NCBI GenBank assembly: GCA_003228115.1
Contig: QEVV01000001.1
Span: forward strand, 124,001-188,000
From: Chloroflexota bacterium
GTDB lineage: Bacteria > Chloroflexota > Dehalococcoidia > Lucifugimonadales > SAR202-VII-2
Length of the DNA: 64,000 nt
Direction: 5' to 3'
A program made the translations under genes and the position numbers. Below, piece after piece: positions 1 to 7,536 of the stretch. Numbering within the stretch: position 1 is the stretch's first letter; each line of letters begins with the position of its first letter. Below the pieces are notes generated by a model. That model saw nothing but the letters and a program-made list of their open reading frames with translations, had not been told where the DNA came from and did not search any database.

Positions 1-363
1 TCGGCCTACAGCACCTCCAAGGCGGCGTTCATCCACCTCACTGAATGCCTTGCTGAGGCCGTCGAAGAGTACGGCATCAAGGTCTTGGCCTATCACCCAG
101 GGTTGGTCCGCACAGCCATGGTCAAGACCATCACGTCTGGACCAGCGGGCGAACGTTTCCGGGAATACGTCTCCTCCGCCCTTGAGCAAGGGAGAGAAAC
201 TCCCATCGAAAAGTCTGTGGAGTGGTTCATGCTACTGGCTACCGGCCAGGCGGACGCTCTATCTGGCCGCTACTTGGTGTCCAGAGAAATCAACGCCGGC
301 GTGCTCGAACGCATCGACGATATTCTGGCGAATGACCTGCACGTGTTGAGGGTCCGCCGCTAA
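1..363 (+). CDS. Short-chain dehydrogenase/reductase, C-terminal part (truncated by window edge)
   Basis: This is the C-terminal third or so of an NAD(P)-dependent short-chain dehydrogenase/reductase. The reading frame is open from base 1, so the start lies outside the window. The first visible residues, AYSTSK, are the YxxxK catalytic motif with Tyr at residue 3 and Lys at residue 7 of the visible part. It is followed by the usual helix and the PG-x-V-x-T-like segment (HPGLVRTAM) that contacts the cofactor. The Ser of the catalytic triad and the Rossmann glycine motif must lie upstream. The substrate cannot be told. The gene converges on the TRAP transporter operon, with a strong hairpin between them. 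Confidence 0.85.
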   Translation, partial: SAYSTSKAAFIHLTECLAEAVEEYGIKVLAYHPGLVRTAMVKTITSGPAGERFREYVSSALEQGRETPIEKSVEWFMLLATGQADALSGRYLVSREINAGVLERIDDILANDLHVLRVRR

Positions 364-467
364 GCAGCATAATCCCGGCCATCACCCCAATTCTGTTGAG
401 CCTGGTTTCGGCTCGTAGGCTACCCATCGTTCGACAAGCTCACCACGAACGGCCGTAGACTGCCACG

Positions 468-513
468 AAGAAGAAGATGCCCGCCAGTATTGGCGGGCAT
501 CTTCTTCTTTTTC
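468..513. terminator. Bidirectional intrinsic terminator
   Basis: A perfect inverted repeat has 19-nt arms at 468-486 and 491-509 around the 4-nt loop gtat. An A-rich run starts the left arm and a T run follows the right arm. It sits between the convergent SDR gene and the dctM end, so it can terminate both transcripts. Confidence 0.85.
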
Positions 514-563
514 AAGCATTCTGCTGGAGCCTCCGAAGGCCCCTCTCTTAACCGCTAAGCGCG

Positions 564-1877
564 CTAGGTCTGGATGAGACTGGGCAAGTACGTAGCTATT
601 CCCGGTATGAAAATGATAACAGCCACCACTCCCATGTCCATTATCACAAAGGGTATCTGAGCCCGGTAGATATCCCCCATGGTTACATAGGAGGGTACTA
701 CGCCCTTCAGAGCAAACAAGGCCAGTCCAAATGGAGGGGACTCGGAACCAATCGTCATGTTGACCAAGAACAGTATCCAGAACCAAATGGGATCCCACCC
801 AAAGCCATTCACCACCGGCACAAGCACCGGTATCGTGATCATCATGATGGATATCCCATCGATGAAGAACCCGAGGAGAAGGACGGCCATTTGAATTGCG
901 ATCAGGATGATCGTGGGATGAACCGGGAGGCCGGTTAGGAATTCCATGAATTCCCGTGCAGCACCGGTCATTGCCAGCAGTTGGCCAAAGGAAACGGCGC
1001 CGCTGATGATCAACAGCACCATCCCGACGATCTTGACAACGCCTAGGAATGATTTCTTGAGTACGTCCCAAGTCAAACGCCGGTAGATGATGGTAACAAG
1101 GATGGCAATGAGGGCGCCTGTCGCCGCCGCCTCGCTCGGGGTTGCAATGCCGAAGATGATGAAGCCCACCACCCCCACGATGATGAGGAGTAGTGGAGCC
1201 AGGACTACCGTAGCCTTCACCTTTTCGGGGAAGCTAGGGCTTGCCTGATCGTAGGCTGGCGCCAAGTTCGGGTTCATTCGTACACGAATGATGATGTACC
1301 AAAAGTAGAAGAACACCATCAGAAGCCCTGGCCCAATACCTCCGATCAAAAGACCGGAAATGGAGACTTCCGCCAAGCTCCCCAAGAGCACTGCCAGTCC
1401 GCTGGGAGGAATCAAAACCGCAAGCAAACCGGCTGAGGTAATCACTCCGAGGGAGAGGCGTCGGTCGTAGCCTCTCTTTTCAACTTCAGGGAAGATGGTG
1501 GAGCCAAGCAGGGCGGTGTCCGCCATCCCGGCGCCGCTGAGGGCGGCCAGGATCGTGCCTGCTCCTAGGGCTACGAACAAAAGACGGGCACGGACGCCCC
1601 CAATCCACTTGTCCGTGACGTCCATAACCATGCCAAAGACGCCGGAATGGTAGAGTATCTCTCCCAGCAAAAAGAACATGGGAAGAGCAAGTAGAGGAAA
1701 GCTTGCCACGGAGGTATATATCGCCCCAGGGAGCAGGGCGAAGCCCACCGTGCCTCCCGTGACAATGTAGAGGCCAACGATGTTGAGAATCATGAAAGCA
1801 AAGGCAACCGGGATTCCGGTCGCCATGGCCGCCATAAGACTAACGAATATGACTGTTAGGATCAGCCACCATTCCAT
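564..1877 (-). CDS. dctM: TRAP transporter large permease (DctM)
   Basis: This is the large membrane subunit of a tripartite ATP-independent periplasmic transporter, which uses an ion gradient to import a bound organic acid or similar solute. The product is 437 residues of mostly hydrophobic helices, the normal size for DctM, with family-typical GIPVAFAF near the N-terminus and GAGMADTALLGS mid-protein. An ATG two codons upstream (1883) abuts the GGGAGG ribosome site directly, so the ATG at 1877 is preferred. It is the last gene of a minus-strand operon after the isochorismatase-like gene, dctP and dctQ. The substrate is not evident from sequence. Confidence 0.93.
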   Translation of the reverse strand: MEWWLILTVIFVSLMAAMATGIPVAFAFMILNIVGLYIVTGGTVGFALLPGAIYTSVASFPLLALPMFFLLGEILYHSGVFGMVMDVTDKWIGGVRARLLFVALGAGTILAALSGAGMADTALLGSTIFPEVEKRGYDRRLSLGVITSAGLLAVLIPPSGLAVLLGSLAEVSISGLLIGGIGPGLLMVFFYFWYIIIRVRMNPNLAPAYDQASPSFPEKVKATVVLAPLLLIIVGVVGFIIFGIATPSEAAATGALIAILVTIIYRRLTWDVLKKSFLGVVKIVGMVLLIISGAVSFGQLLAMTGAAREFMEFLTGLPVHPTIILIAIQMAVLLLGFFIDGISIMMITIPVLVPVVNGFGWDPIWFWILFLVNMTIGSESPPFGLALFALKGVVPSYVTMGDIYRAQIPFVIMDMGVVAVIIFIPGIATYLPSLIQT

Positions 1878-2020
1878 AGTCATCCTCCCGTAAATTTGCT
1901 GCGAGGGGCACCGTTTCTTAAACAGCGCCCGCCCACTGAGGCGATTCTCTTACCGAACCCTACTGAGCAGCAATGAGACAGACCAGCGTGGCCGCACCGG
2001 TTGGGGCCGCGCGTGTGGGG

Positions 2021-2572
2021 CTACGCCATACCGTGCGTTGCGTCCCCTGGCACAGAAACAATGTCATTCTTAATTTCGTAGGCGCCTTCCATGGTCAGCC
2101 GGATGAACTGAATACCCATGGTGATAAAAGCAAACGGCATGACCCACCAAATGACAGACTGGTTTATGTCGAATCCTTCTTTATAAACCGCACCCCGGTC
2201 TATCGACTCCATGAGCCGAGTCATGGTTTGCCAGGAGAACAGAGTGCATATGGCTACACCTACAAAGTTGGTGATGACATCCACATATCGTGAGTTCCGG
2301 GGACCCATCCTCTCAAGGAGGATGGTCATCTTAGTGTGGCCGCCGTCTCGCAAGATTGGAGCTGCGGCGATGAAGGCAATATACACAAGGCCGTACTCAC
2401 TGCCCTGCAGCACCCACTGTGTCGGGCTGTTCAGGGCATACCGCACGAAGACCTCCCACACCACAAACAGGGTCACCAGGGCTACACACAAACCCGCGAA
2501 GTAGTAACAAGCGTTGAGGAGCTTATCGAAGGCCCTAGTCGAAACGTTGAGGGCGCTCTTTGCGGTATCCAT
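2021..2572 (-). CDS. dctQ: TRAP transporter small permease (DctQ)
   Basis: This 183-residue protein is the small membrane subunit of the TRAP transporter. About four hydrophobic helices are visible, the first around residues 18-42, and the family-typical stretch VRYALNSPTQWVLQGSEY follows it. It lies between dctP and dctM, the canonical order, and forms the membrane complex with DctM. A GGGAG-like site precedes the ATG. The gap of about 140 nt to dctM and the hairpin upstream of this gene suggest separate tuning of permease and binding-protein levels. Confidence 0.9.
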   Translation of the reverse strand: MDTAKSALNVSTRAFDKLLNACYYFAGLCVALVTLFVVWEVFVRYALNSPTQWVLQGSEYGLVYIAFIAAAPILRDGGHTKMTILLERMGPRNSRYVDVITNFVGVAICTLFSWQTMTRLMESIDRGAVYKEGFDINQSVIWWVMPFAFITMGIQFIRLTMEGAYEIKNDIVSVPGDATHGMA

Positions 2573-2654
2573 GAGTCCGTCTCCCGGAAACTCTTTTGAT
2601 CGGTTGCGGCTCGCCGGGGAAGCACCAGCCCTCCCCCCGTCCTAGAACGACAAG

Positions 2655-2692
2655 GATGGAAGCCCGCCAGCAAGCTGGCGGGCTTCCATCCG
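2655..2692 (-). promoter_or_regulatory. Intercistronic stem-loop between dctP and dctQ
   Basis: A perfect inverted repeat with 18-nt arms (2655-2672 and 2675-2692) and a 2-nt centre lies 16 nt after the dctP stop on the minus strand. No T run follows it, so it is a poor terminator. Known binding-protein operons use such hairpins to stabilise the upstream message or attenuate the permease genes; that role is inferred here. Confidence 0.7.
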
Positions 2693-2708
2693 ATCTATCC
2701 GAGGTTGC

Positions 2709-3836
2709 TTACAGGTTCACTACCAAGCCGACCTCTTTCCAGATGCACTGAAGTGCAGTCAATACCCGAGGACCGTCGGGATCCCCAGTCAAAACCGAGG
2801 GGACGTTCTTCTCAAGCCACAGCCCCTGAACTCGGGCTATCTCAGCGTCAGGAGGCGTGATGACCTCAACGCCACGCTCTTCGAGTGTCGCTAGTGCCTC
2901 GGCCTTCCGTGCAGCCAACTCCGGCTCCAACTCTTCAAAGGTGACCACTAGCCCGTTGTACATGGCATCCTGCTGCTGCTTGGTCATGCCAAGCCAGGTG
3001 CTCTTGTTGACGTACACGTGCCCAGACTCATTGTCGAGGTTAACGTTGTAGACGAAGTTCATGATCTCGTCCCACTTCACGTCCCGGGCGTACATCCAGT
3101 CGCCGCCAGCTATTGAGCCCTCAATGACACCACGCTGCACTCCGGTGTAGACGTCGCTCGAAGGCATGTTCACGATCGAACCGCCCAGGGCCTCGGTCCC
3201 ACCCTGGTACAGGGCGTGCCCACGCAGCTTCAGACCCGTCAGGTCCACCGTTGAGCGGTCTTCATTGGCCAACTCAGACAGGTAGATGTGCGCACTGCTG
3301 CGGTAGGCGGAAGGACCAAGGTAGTAGATCCCGATCGATTCGTCGTAGATCTCGCGGAATATGTCCTCAAGTCCGCAGGACTCACGCGTGGCGACCGGAG
3401 CGCCGCCAACCCATGCTTCCACGTTGGGAAGCTGTGTCAGCTCACGGAAGTATGCGCTTGCCGTGTGAACCATCTGGTAGATGTTCTGGCGCACTGCCTC
3501 TGCCTGCTCTGCCTGGTGAACCTCAGCAGGGCCGGCTACCCGGCCTATATCGAGGCTTCCTGCGCTCAACTCGTTCATCTTGGCTATCATGGCGGCCTCT
3601 TGCCAGTCCGTGATAGTAATGCCCTGAGGCCAGGCGCCAATGAGCTTGATTTCCTTTGCCTCAACTGGCGCCATCGTCGGTGCCATTGTGGGCGCCATTG
3701 TGGGCGCACCCGTTGCTTGAGCAGCGGTCGTGCTCGTAGGCGGTACAGATGTAGACGTTGGGTCGGAGCCACAAGCTGCCAACACAACGAGAACGGCGGC
3801 CGTTAACATGCCGCCCCAAACTAGCTTCAACCTCAT
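2709..3836 (-). CDS. dctP: TRAP transporter substrate-binding lipoprotein (DctP)
   Basis: This is the extracytoplasmic solute receptor of the TRAP system, 375 residues from the chosen start. The N-terminus MRLK, a hydrophobic stretch and the lipobox LAAC (Cys22) mark a lipoprotein, fitting membrane anchoring in a Chloroflexota cell. A Ser/Thr/Pro-rich linker follows with three tandem copies of the tetrapeptide PTMA. The C-terminal 300 residues have the DctP fold, including a conserved region around GLKLRG and GVIEGSIAG. An ATG nine codons upstream (3863) would add residues before the basic n-region, so the later start is preferred. It is followed by a hairpin and dctQ. Confidence 0.9.
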   Translation of the reverse strand: MRLKLVWGGMLTAAVLVVLAACGSDPTSTSVPPTSTTAAQATGAPTMAPTMAPTMAPVEAKEIKLIGAWPQGITITDWQEAAMIAKMNELSAGSLDIGRVAGPAEVHQAEQAEAVRQNIYQMVHTASAYFRELTQLPNVEAWVGGAPVATRESCGLEDIFREIYDESIGIYYLGPSAYRSSAHIYLSELANEDRSTVDLTGLKLRGHALYQGGTEALGGSIVNMPSSDVYTGVQRGVIEGSIAGGDWMYARDVKWDEIMNFVYNVNLDNESGHVYVNKSTWLGMTKQQQDAMYNGLVVTFEELEPELAARKAEALATLEERGVEVITPPDAEIARVQGLWLEKNVPSVLTGDPDGPRVLTALQCIWKEVGLVVNL

Positions 3837-3905
3837 CGCGGAACCTCCTGACAGAATTTCCACAAAGCCTAACTGTATCTAGCAGCCAAGTCAATCCTAG
3901 CTACG

Positions 3906-4661
3906 CTAGGTGGTCATCGCCTTGACCTTGAGCGTTGGCTCGGCCTCAGTACTCACATACTCCTTGGCCTCTGCAAGGGAAATTACCTTGCCGTACTTCG
4001 CATGCATGTCCATCAAACTGACCTTGTGGCTGATATCGAACCTGTCGAAACAGCCCTCCTCGACAATGCCGACGAAGAAGTTGTGGCAGGCAGCGTCGAC
4101 CACTGTGGCCCGCACACACCCGCTCGTCGAAGTGCCGGTGATGAGCAGCGTGTCGATGTCCAACTCGTTGAGCAATGCCAACAGAGGGGTATCAGAGAAG
4201 ACGCTAGCCGCCTTCTTCTCCAGAACGATGTCCTGGGGCTGTGGCGCAATCTCTTCCACTATCTTGTTGCCCAACCTACGGTGCTCTAGTTCGTCAGCCT
4301 CAAGGAGTTCCCTCTTGCCGCCGCCCCTTGCGCGGTTGTGCCAGCCAGACCCTTCGTAGTTGAAGGTCACGCTGGTGCTGTAGATGATGGGTACCCCGGC
4401 TTCCCTGGCAACAACCAGTAGCTGCCGGATGCTCTCCACGCCGGCCCACCCCTCCTCGCCGCACGACGTGATGTAGTCGTCGATGGAGTCGAGAATGTTC
4501 TCGCTTTTCACCCCAACGAACGCGTAGTTCACGTCCACAACGATAATGGCGGCTCGTTTCCCTAGGGCTGCATTATCCCCCTGGGGATTGTCGTGCCCCT
4601 TTGAAAACTTCTCAAATACCGCGCGATCTCTATCGCTCAGAACATCGTCCCAGATTGCCAT
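3906..4661 (-). CDS. Isochorismatase-family (cysteine hydrolase) amidohydrolase
   Basis: This is a 251-residue cysteine hydrolase of the isochorismatase/N-carbamoylsarcosine amidase fold. The catalytic triad is visible: Asp43 in VVDVNYAF, a Lys at 149-150 in LEKKAASVF, and the nucleophile Cys182 in TSGCVRATVVDA. Such enzymes split amide or carbamoyl bonds of small molecules; the exact substrate is unknown. A strong GGAGGAGG site precedes the ATG. It is the first gene of the operon with dctP, dctQ and dctM, so it probably acts on the solute that the transporter brings in. It is transcribed divergently from the peroxiredoxin gene. Confidence 0.88.
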   Translation of the reverse strand: MAIWDDVLSDRDRAVFEKFSKGHDNPQGDNAALGKRAAIIVVDVNYAFVGVKSENILDSIDDYITSCGEEGWAGVESIRQLLVVAREAGVPIIYSTSVTFNYEGSGWHNRARGGGKRELLEADELEHRRLGNKIVEEIAPQPQDIVLEKKAASVFSDTPLLALLNELDIDTLLITGTSTSGCVRATVVDAACHNFFVGIVEEGCFDRFDISHKVSLMDMHAKYGKVISLAEAKEYVSTEAEPTLKVKAMTT

Positions 4662-4770
4662 AGACTCCTCCTCCCGGGTCCCACAGGTAGAACCCTGCGC
4701 TCGGTAGCGCCTTTCGAATGGCGTAATTATAGCTATTCAACCTCCTTTGTCAACGAATTCTTGCATTTCT

Positions 4771-4788
4771 TTGAGCCCATTCGCTCAA
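4771..4788. promoter_or_regulatory. Small inverted repeat in the divergent promoter region
   Basis: TTGAGC and GCTCAA flank a 6-nt spacer in the 250-nt gap between the isochorismatase-like gene and the peroxiredoxin gene. The size and place fit an operator for a dimeric regulator, but no partner regulator is nearby and no clear promoter was identified, so this is a tentative call. Confidence 0.25.
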
Positions 4789-4911
4789 GAGAAGTGCCCT
4801 ACTCTTAGAAATTCGTAACAAAGCTCCCCGATGGATCAGTACTCTATGGTTGCGGCTAGGGCTTAACGGAGATTACGCTGCCGGAGAAGGCTGAGCACCA
4901 GAGGAGGCACC

Positions 4912-5532
4912 ATGACCCAAACCGATGAAACCACGCCCAGAGCCATCGTAGGCAAAGAGGCCCCTGACTTCGAAGCGCCCGTCTTTGACCAAGGCGGCTT
5001 CAGGAATCTCAAACTCTCTGACTACCGTGGCCATTGGGTCATGTTGTTCTTTTACCCCGGAGATTTCACCTTCGTTTGACCAACGGAAATCGCAGCGGTC
5101 GCTGCTAGGCACGGCGAGTTTCAGGACCTGGACATCCAGGTCCTTACCATTAGCGTGGACAGCAAGCACGTCCACCAGATGTGGGTCCAATACGAGCTCT
5201 CCAAAATGGTTGGCGGGGACATTCCTTGGCCAATGGTTTCCGATCCCGGCGGACGCGTGGGACGTCTCTACAACGTCTTCGACGAGGATGAGGGCATTGA
5301 TATCCGGGGCCGTTTCATCATTGACCCCGACGGTGTCATTCAGGCAATGGAGGTCTTAACGCCCCCTGTGGGTCGCCGCATAGATGAGACGATCCGCCAG
5401 TTCCAAGGATATCAGCACGTACGCAGCACAGGCGGTGTGGAAGTGTGTCCCGTTGACTGGACCCCAGGCAAGGGGACACTCAAGCCCGGCCCCGAACTCG
5501 TGGGCAGAGTGTGGGAGAGCTTCAAGGGCTAG
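4912..5532 (+). CDS. Peroxiredoxin, AhpC type, selenocysteine-containing (UGA at 5077-5079)
   Basis: This is a 206-residue typical 2-Cys peroxiredoxin that reduces hydroperoxides with a thiol or selenol. The frame starts at ATG 4912 after a GAGGAGG site and runs to 5532 through one in-frame TGA at codon 56. That codon stands exactly in the peroxidatic position: [14 protein letters not shown] matches the family motif FTFVCPTE. The flanking frame is continuous and conserved on both sides (KEAPDFEAP, then [12 protein letters not shown]). The resolving Cys179 lies in VCPVDW, and it is the only cysteine. The call is recoding of UGA as selenocysteine, supported by the hairpin at 5092-5105. A nonsense mutation is the alternative, but hitting precisely the catalytic codon in three genes of one window makes that unlikely. 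Ordinary gene callers would report only a fragment starting near 5155. Confidence 0.9.
5092..5105 (+). promoter_or_regulatory. Putative bacterial SECIS hairpin in the peroxiredoxin gene
   Basis: The stem GCAGC/GCTGC encloses the loop GGTC, and the loop begins 17 nt after the UGA at 5077-5079. A G at the start of the apical loop with adjacent G-U, and a distance of about 16-37 nt from UGA, are the known features of bacterial SECIS elements bound by SelB. Confidence 0.75.
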
Positions 5533-5551
5533 GGCTAGGGAGAGATGCTGC

Positions 5552-6553
5552 CTAGCCAGGGTGCGCGACCGCCAAGGCTCCGACGGCCACCCTGGGCAAG
5601 GCAACATCTAGCAGCCGCCAAGATTCGCCGTGATCGCTGCTCGCATAGATTTTCCCAGCGTCCGTTCCAGCGTAGGCGCGGCTAGGTTCTGCAGGGTCCC
5701 AGGTCCACGCAACCACCATGTCGTCTGAGGAACCAACTCCCTCCAGCCGACGCCAGTCGCGGCCACCATTGATGGAGAGATAGGGTTCGGCATCTTGCCT
5801 CCGCGCACTGCTGGCTGCGCCTACCAGAACCCGCTCAGGGTCATCAGGCGACATTGCCAAAGGAATCGTGTGGCTGCGTTCCAGGCCACTATCGACATAC
5901 TCCCACGAGTCGCCATTGTCTTCCGATCTGTAGGGTCCGGCGGCAGTGGCAACCAGTACTGTTCCACGGTGCACTGAATCAATCTGAATCGTGTGAACAT
6001 CGGGGTCGAGACCGACAAGCTGTTTCCAGTTCCGTCCACCGTCCATAGATCGGATCACGCCACCGACCTCGATCCCTGCGAATATGATATTGGGATCGTA
6101 TGGGGCCATACGAAGATCCCGAACGTGACCATGGCGTCCCTCCCAATGGAATGACCACTGGCCCGCTTCCGGAACCTCTCGGAACGCCGAGCATTCATCC
6201 CATGTGCTCCCTCCATCCATCGTGACGAAGACGGAGGCCGGTTCACTGCCCACGTAGAGAATGTCTGCATTACTGGGATGCGCCGCCAGCGAATGGGCGT
6301 GGGTTGTTGGGTAGCTATCCAGTCTCCACCACGCAACCCCAAAGTCGTCCGAGCGATAGACGCCAGCTTCATAGGCAGCAAGGTACGCCCGCTTCGGGTC
6401 GGACGGACAAGTGGTGATCTTCGCAGCCGCGTGGGCAATGGGCGTGACCGGGCCCTGTCGCCATGAGACTCCTCCGTCGTCGCTGGTCAATGTGACGACG
6501 CCATCGTGCAGGCCAATCAAGAGTGTCGTTACCCGGCAGTCCGCTTCGCCCAT
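5552..6553 (-). CDS. BNR/Asp-box repeat beta-propeller protein (sialidase/VPS10-like glycosidase fold)
   Basis: This is a 333-residue predicted beta-propeller. At least seven Asp-box-like turns (S-x-D-x-G-x-x-W) are spaced through it, for example SDDGGVSW, SDDFGVAWW, TMDGGSTW, RSMDGGRNW, RSEDNGDSW, SINGGRDW and SSDHGESW. Such propellers occur in sialidases, photosystem assembly factors and many uncharacterised exo-alpha-sialidase-like proteins; no catalytic residues could be assigned, so the role is open. No signal peptide is seen. Longer starts exist up to 6829, but they would run antisense into the next gene; the ATG at 6553 follows GGAGGCGGCACC and is preferred. It is divergent from the SRPBCC gene with a 93-nt gap. 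Confidence 0.8.
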   Translation of the reverse strand: MGEADCRVTTLLIGLHDGVVTLTSDDGGVSWRQGPVTPIAHAAAKITTCPSDPKRAYLAAYEAGVYRSDDFGVAWWRLDSYPTTHAHSLAAHPSNADILYVGSEPASVFVTMDGGSTWDECSAFREVPEAGQWSFHWEGRHGHVRDLRMAPYDPNIIFAGIEVGGVIRSMDGGRNWKQLVGLDPDVHTIQIDSVHRGTVLVATAAGPYRSEDNGDSWEYVDSGLERSHTIPLAMSPDDPERVLVGAASSARRQDAEPYLSINGGRDWRRLEGVGSSDDMVVAWTWDPAEPSRAYAGTDAGKIYASSDHGESWRLLDVALPRVAVGALAVAHPG

Positions 6554-6646
6554 GGTGCCGCCTCCAAAGTTCGGTTGATCTGATGGTACATCGGCCCACA
6601 TTAGGGAGTCATCTGAATAGTGGAGCCTGCGCCAAGGGAGCTTCTC

Positions 6647-7140
6647 ATGCCTTATCAACTTCAAGATCGCGACGTACTCATAAAAGCACCCAGAGAATTG
6701 GTCTTCCAAATGCTCGCGGCAATGGGCAATGGCTCCATAGGAGCCAAAGAGAGCGAGGGTGCACGAGTTATAGAAAGGAAGGCTGATGACCATCTGGTCG
6801 TCGAGTTCCGCACCAGGGCCGGGGGCCACTTATGGCGCACCGTCGAAGAGGTTCGCCTGTATCCACCCACCGCCTTACCTTTCACCATCTAGAAGGGCCT
6901 CTGGACAATTCAGAGGAAAGCTTCGACCTTGAGGAACGGGGCGATGCCACACTACTTCGCTACCGGGGAGAATTCGACTACAAGCTGCCGCTTCTGGGTT
7001 GGCTCATAGCTAGGCTCTACATAAAGCCACGTTACAACAAGGCCATCCAAACTCACCTTCATCACCTCAAAGAGGCGGCTGAGGCGAGAGCGGCCCGTAG
7101 CCACCTGTTCAAGCGCCGGCAGTCGACCGACGCCTCCTAG
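6647..7140 (+). pseudogene. SRPBCC (START/Bet v1-like) protein, frameshifted
   Basis: Two overlapping frames together make one small polyketide-cyclase/SRPBCC-like protein. The first starts at ATG 6647 after AAGGGAG (MPYQLQDRDVLIKAPRELVFQ) and ends in a TAG at 6890-6892. The second frame carries the rest, entering near the C-rich run at about 6861-6870 and continuing with RLTFHHLEGPLDNSEESF to 7140. The joined protein has about 165 residues, with the N-terminal strand-helix start and C-terminal long helix of the fold. The shift is -1 in the run CCACCCACC. It could be a true frameshift mutation, a sequencing or assembly error, or, least likely, programmed slippage. No ligand can be named. Confidence 0.65.
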
Positions 7141-7534
7141 CTACGGCGGCCACCAGTCCCCGCAATCTTTTTAAGAGTCTCGTCGTTGCGCGTCTCGGTA
7201 CTCCGAAACGTAGCAACGCTGTGAGGAGGAGGGACCGAAAGGCGAAGAGGCACGAGGAAAGGACCCAAGCCCCAGGCAGGGAGCTGGCTGAATGCCTCGC
7301 CCGCGCGACTAGCCCTCACAAACCCTCTCCAAATCCAACACTAGACCTTTCTCGCTCATGAGCCCTTCGCCTACTCAGGACAGGCTCCGCGAGGGACATT
7401 GCCCGGCCCTCAGAGTACCGCCTCGATCCCGCAATCGACCGCCCCAACTCGCCCTTCTCTCCGTCTCCCGTGCTACACTTTTTGATGGCATTCCATTCGA
7501 TAGAGGAGATCCATCCATTCGATAGAGGAGATCC
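7141..7534. other. Intergenic region, about 390 nt, no gene
   Basis: No open frame here has codon use or a start like the neighbours. It holds a copy of a dispersed repeat (7361-7397), and its right end is a 22-bp tandem duplication carrying the ribosome-binding site of the next gene. The promoter of the PIG-L gene is probably within it but no clear -35/-10 pair was recognised. Confidence 0.6.
7361..7397. repeat. Dispersed intergenic repeat, copy 1
   Basis: This block of about 37 nt starts AGCCCTTCG and contains CTCAGGACAGGCTCCGCG. It matches the block at 14652-14689 with only a few differences. Both copies lie between genes. Confidence 0.7.
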
Positions 7535-7536
7535 AT
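7493..7536 (+). repeat. Perfect 22-bp tandem duplication covering the ribosome-binding site
   Basis: Two identical, directly adjacent 22-nt units (7493-7514 and 7515-7536) each contain GAGGAGATCCAT. The second unit ends within the ATG of the PIG-L gene at 7535, so the Shine-Dalgarno sequence is doubled. The first copy is followed by CATCC and lacks a start codon. Confidence 0.9.

Noticed and set aside
382-1071. 229-codon minus-strand frame
   Set aside because: It lies inside dctM in another frame and has no ribosome site or family likeness.
6647-7140. Possible fourth selenoprotein at the broken SRPBCC gene
   Set aside because: The first frame ends in TAG and the continuation is in another frame, so this is a frameshift and not UGA recoding.
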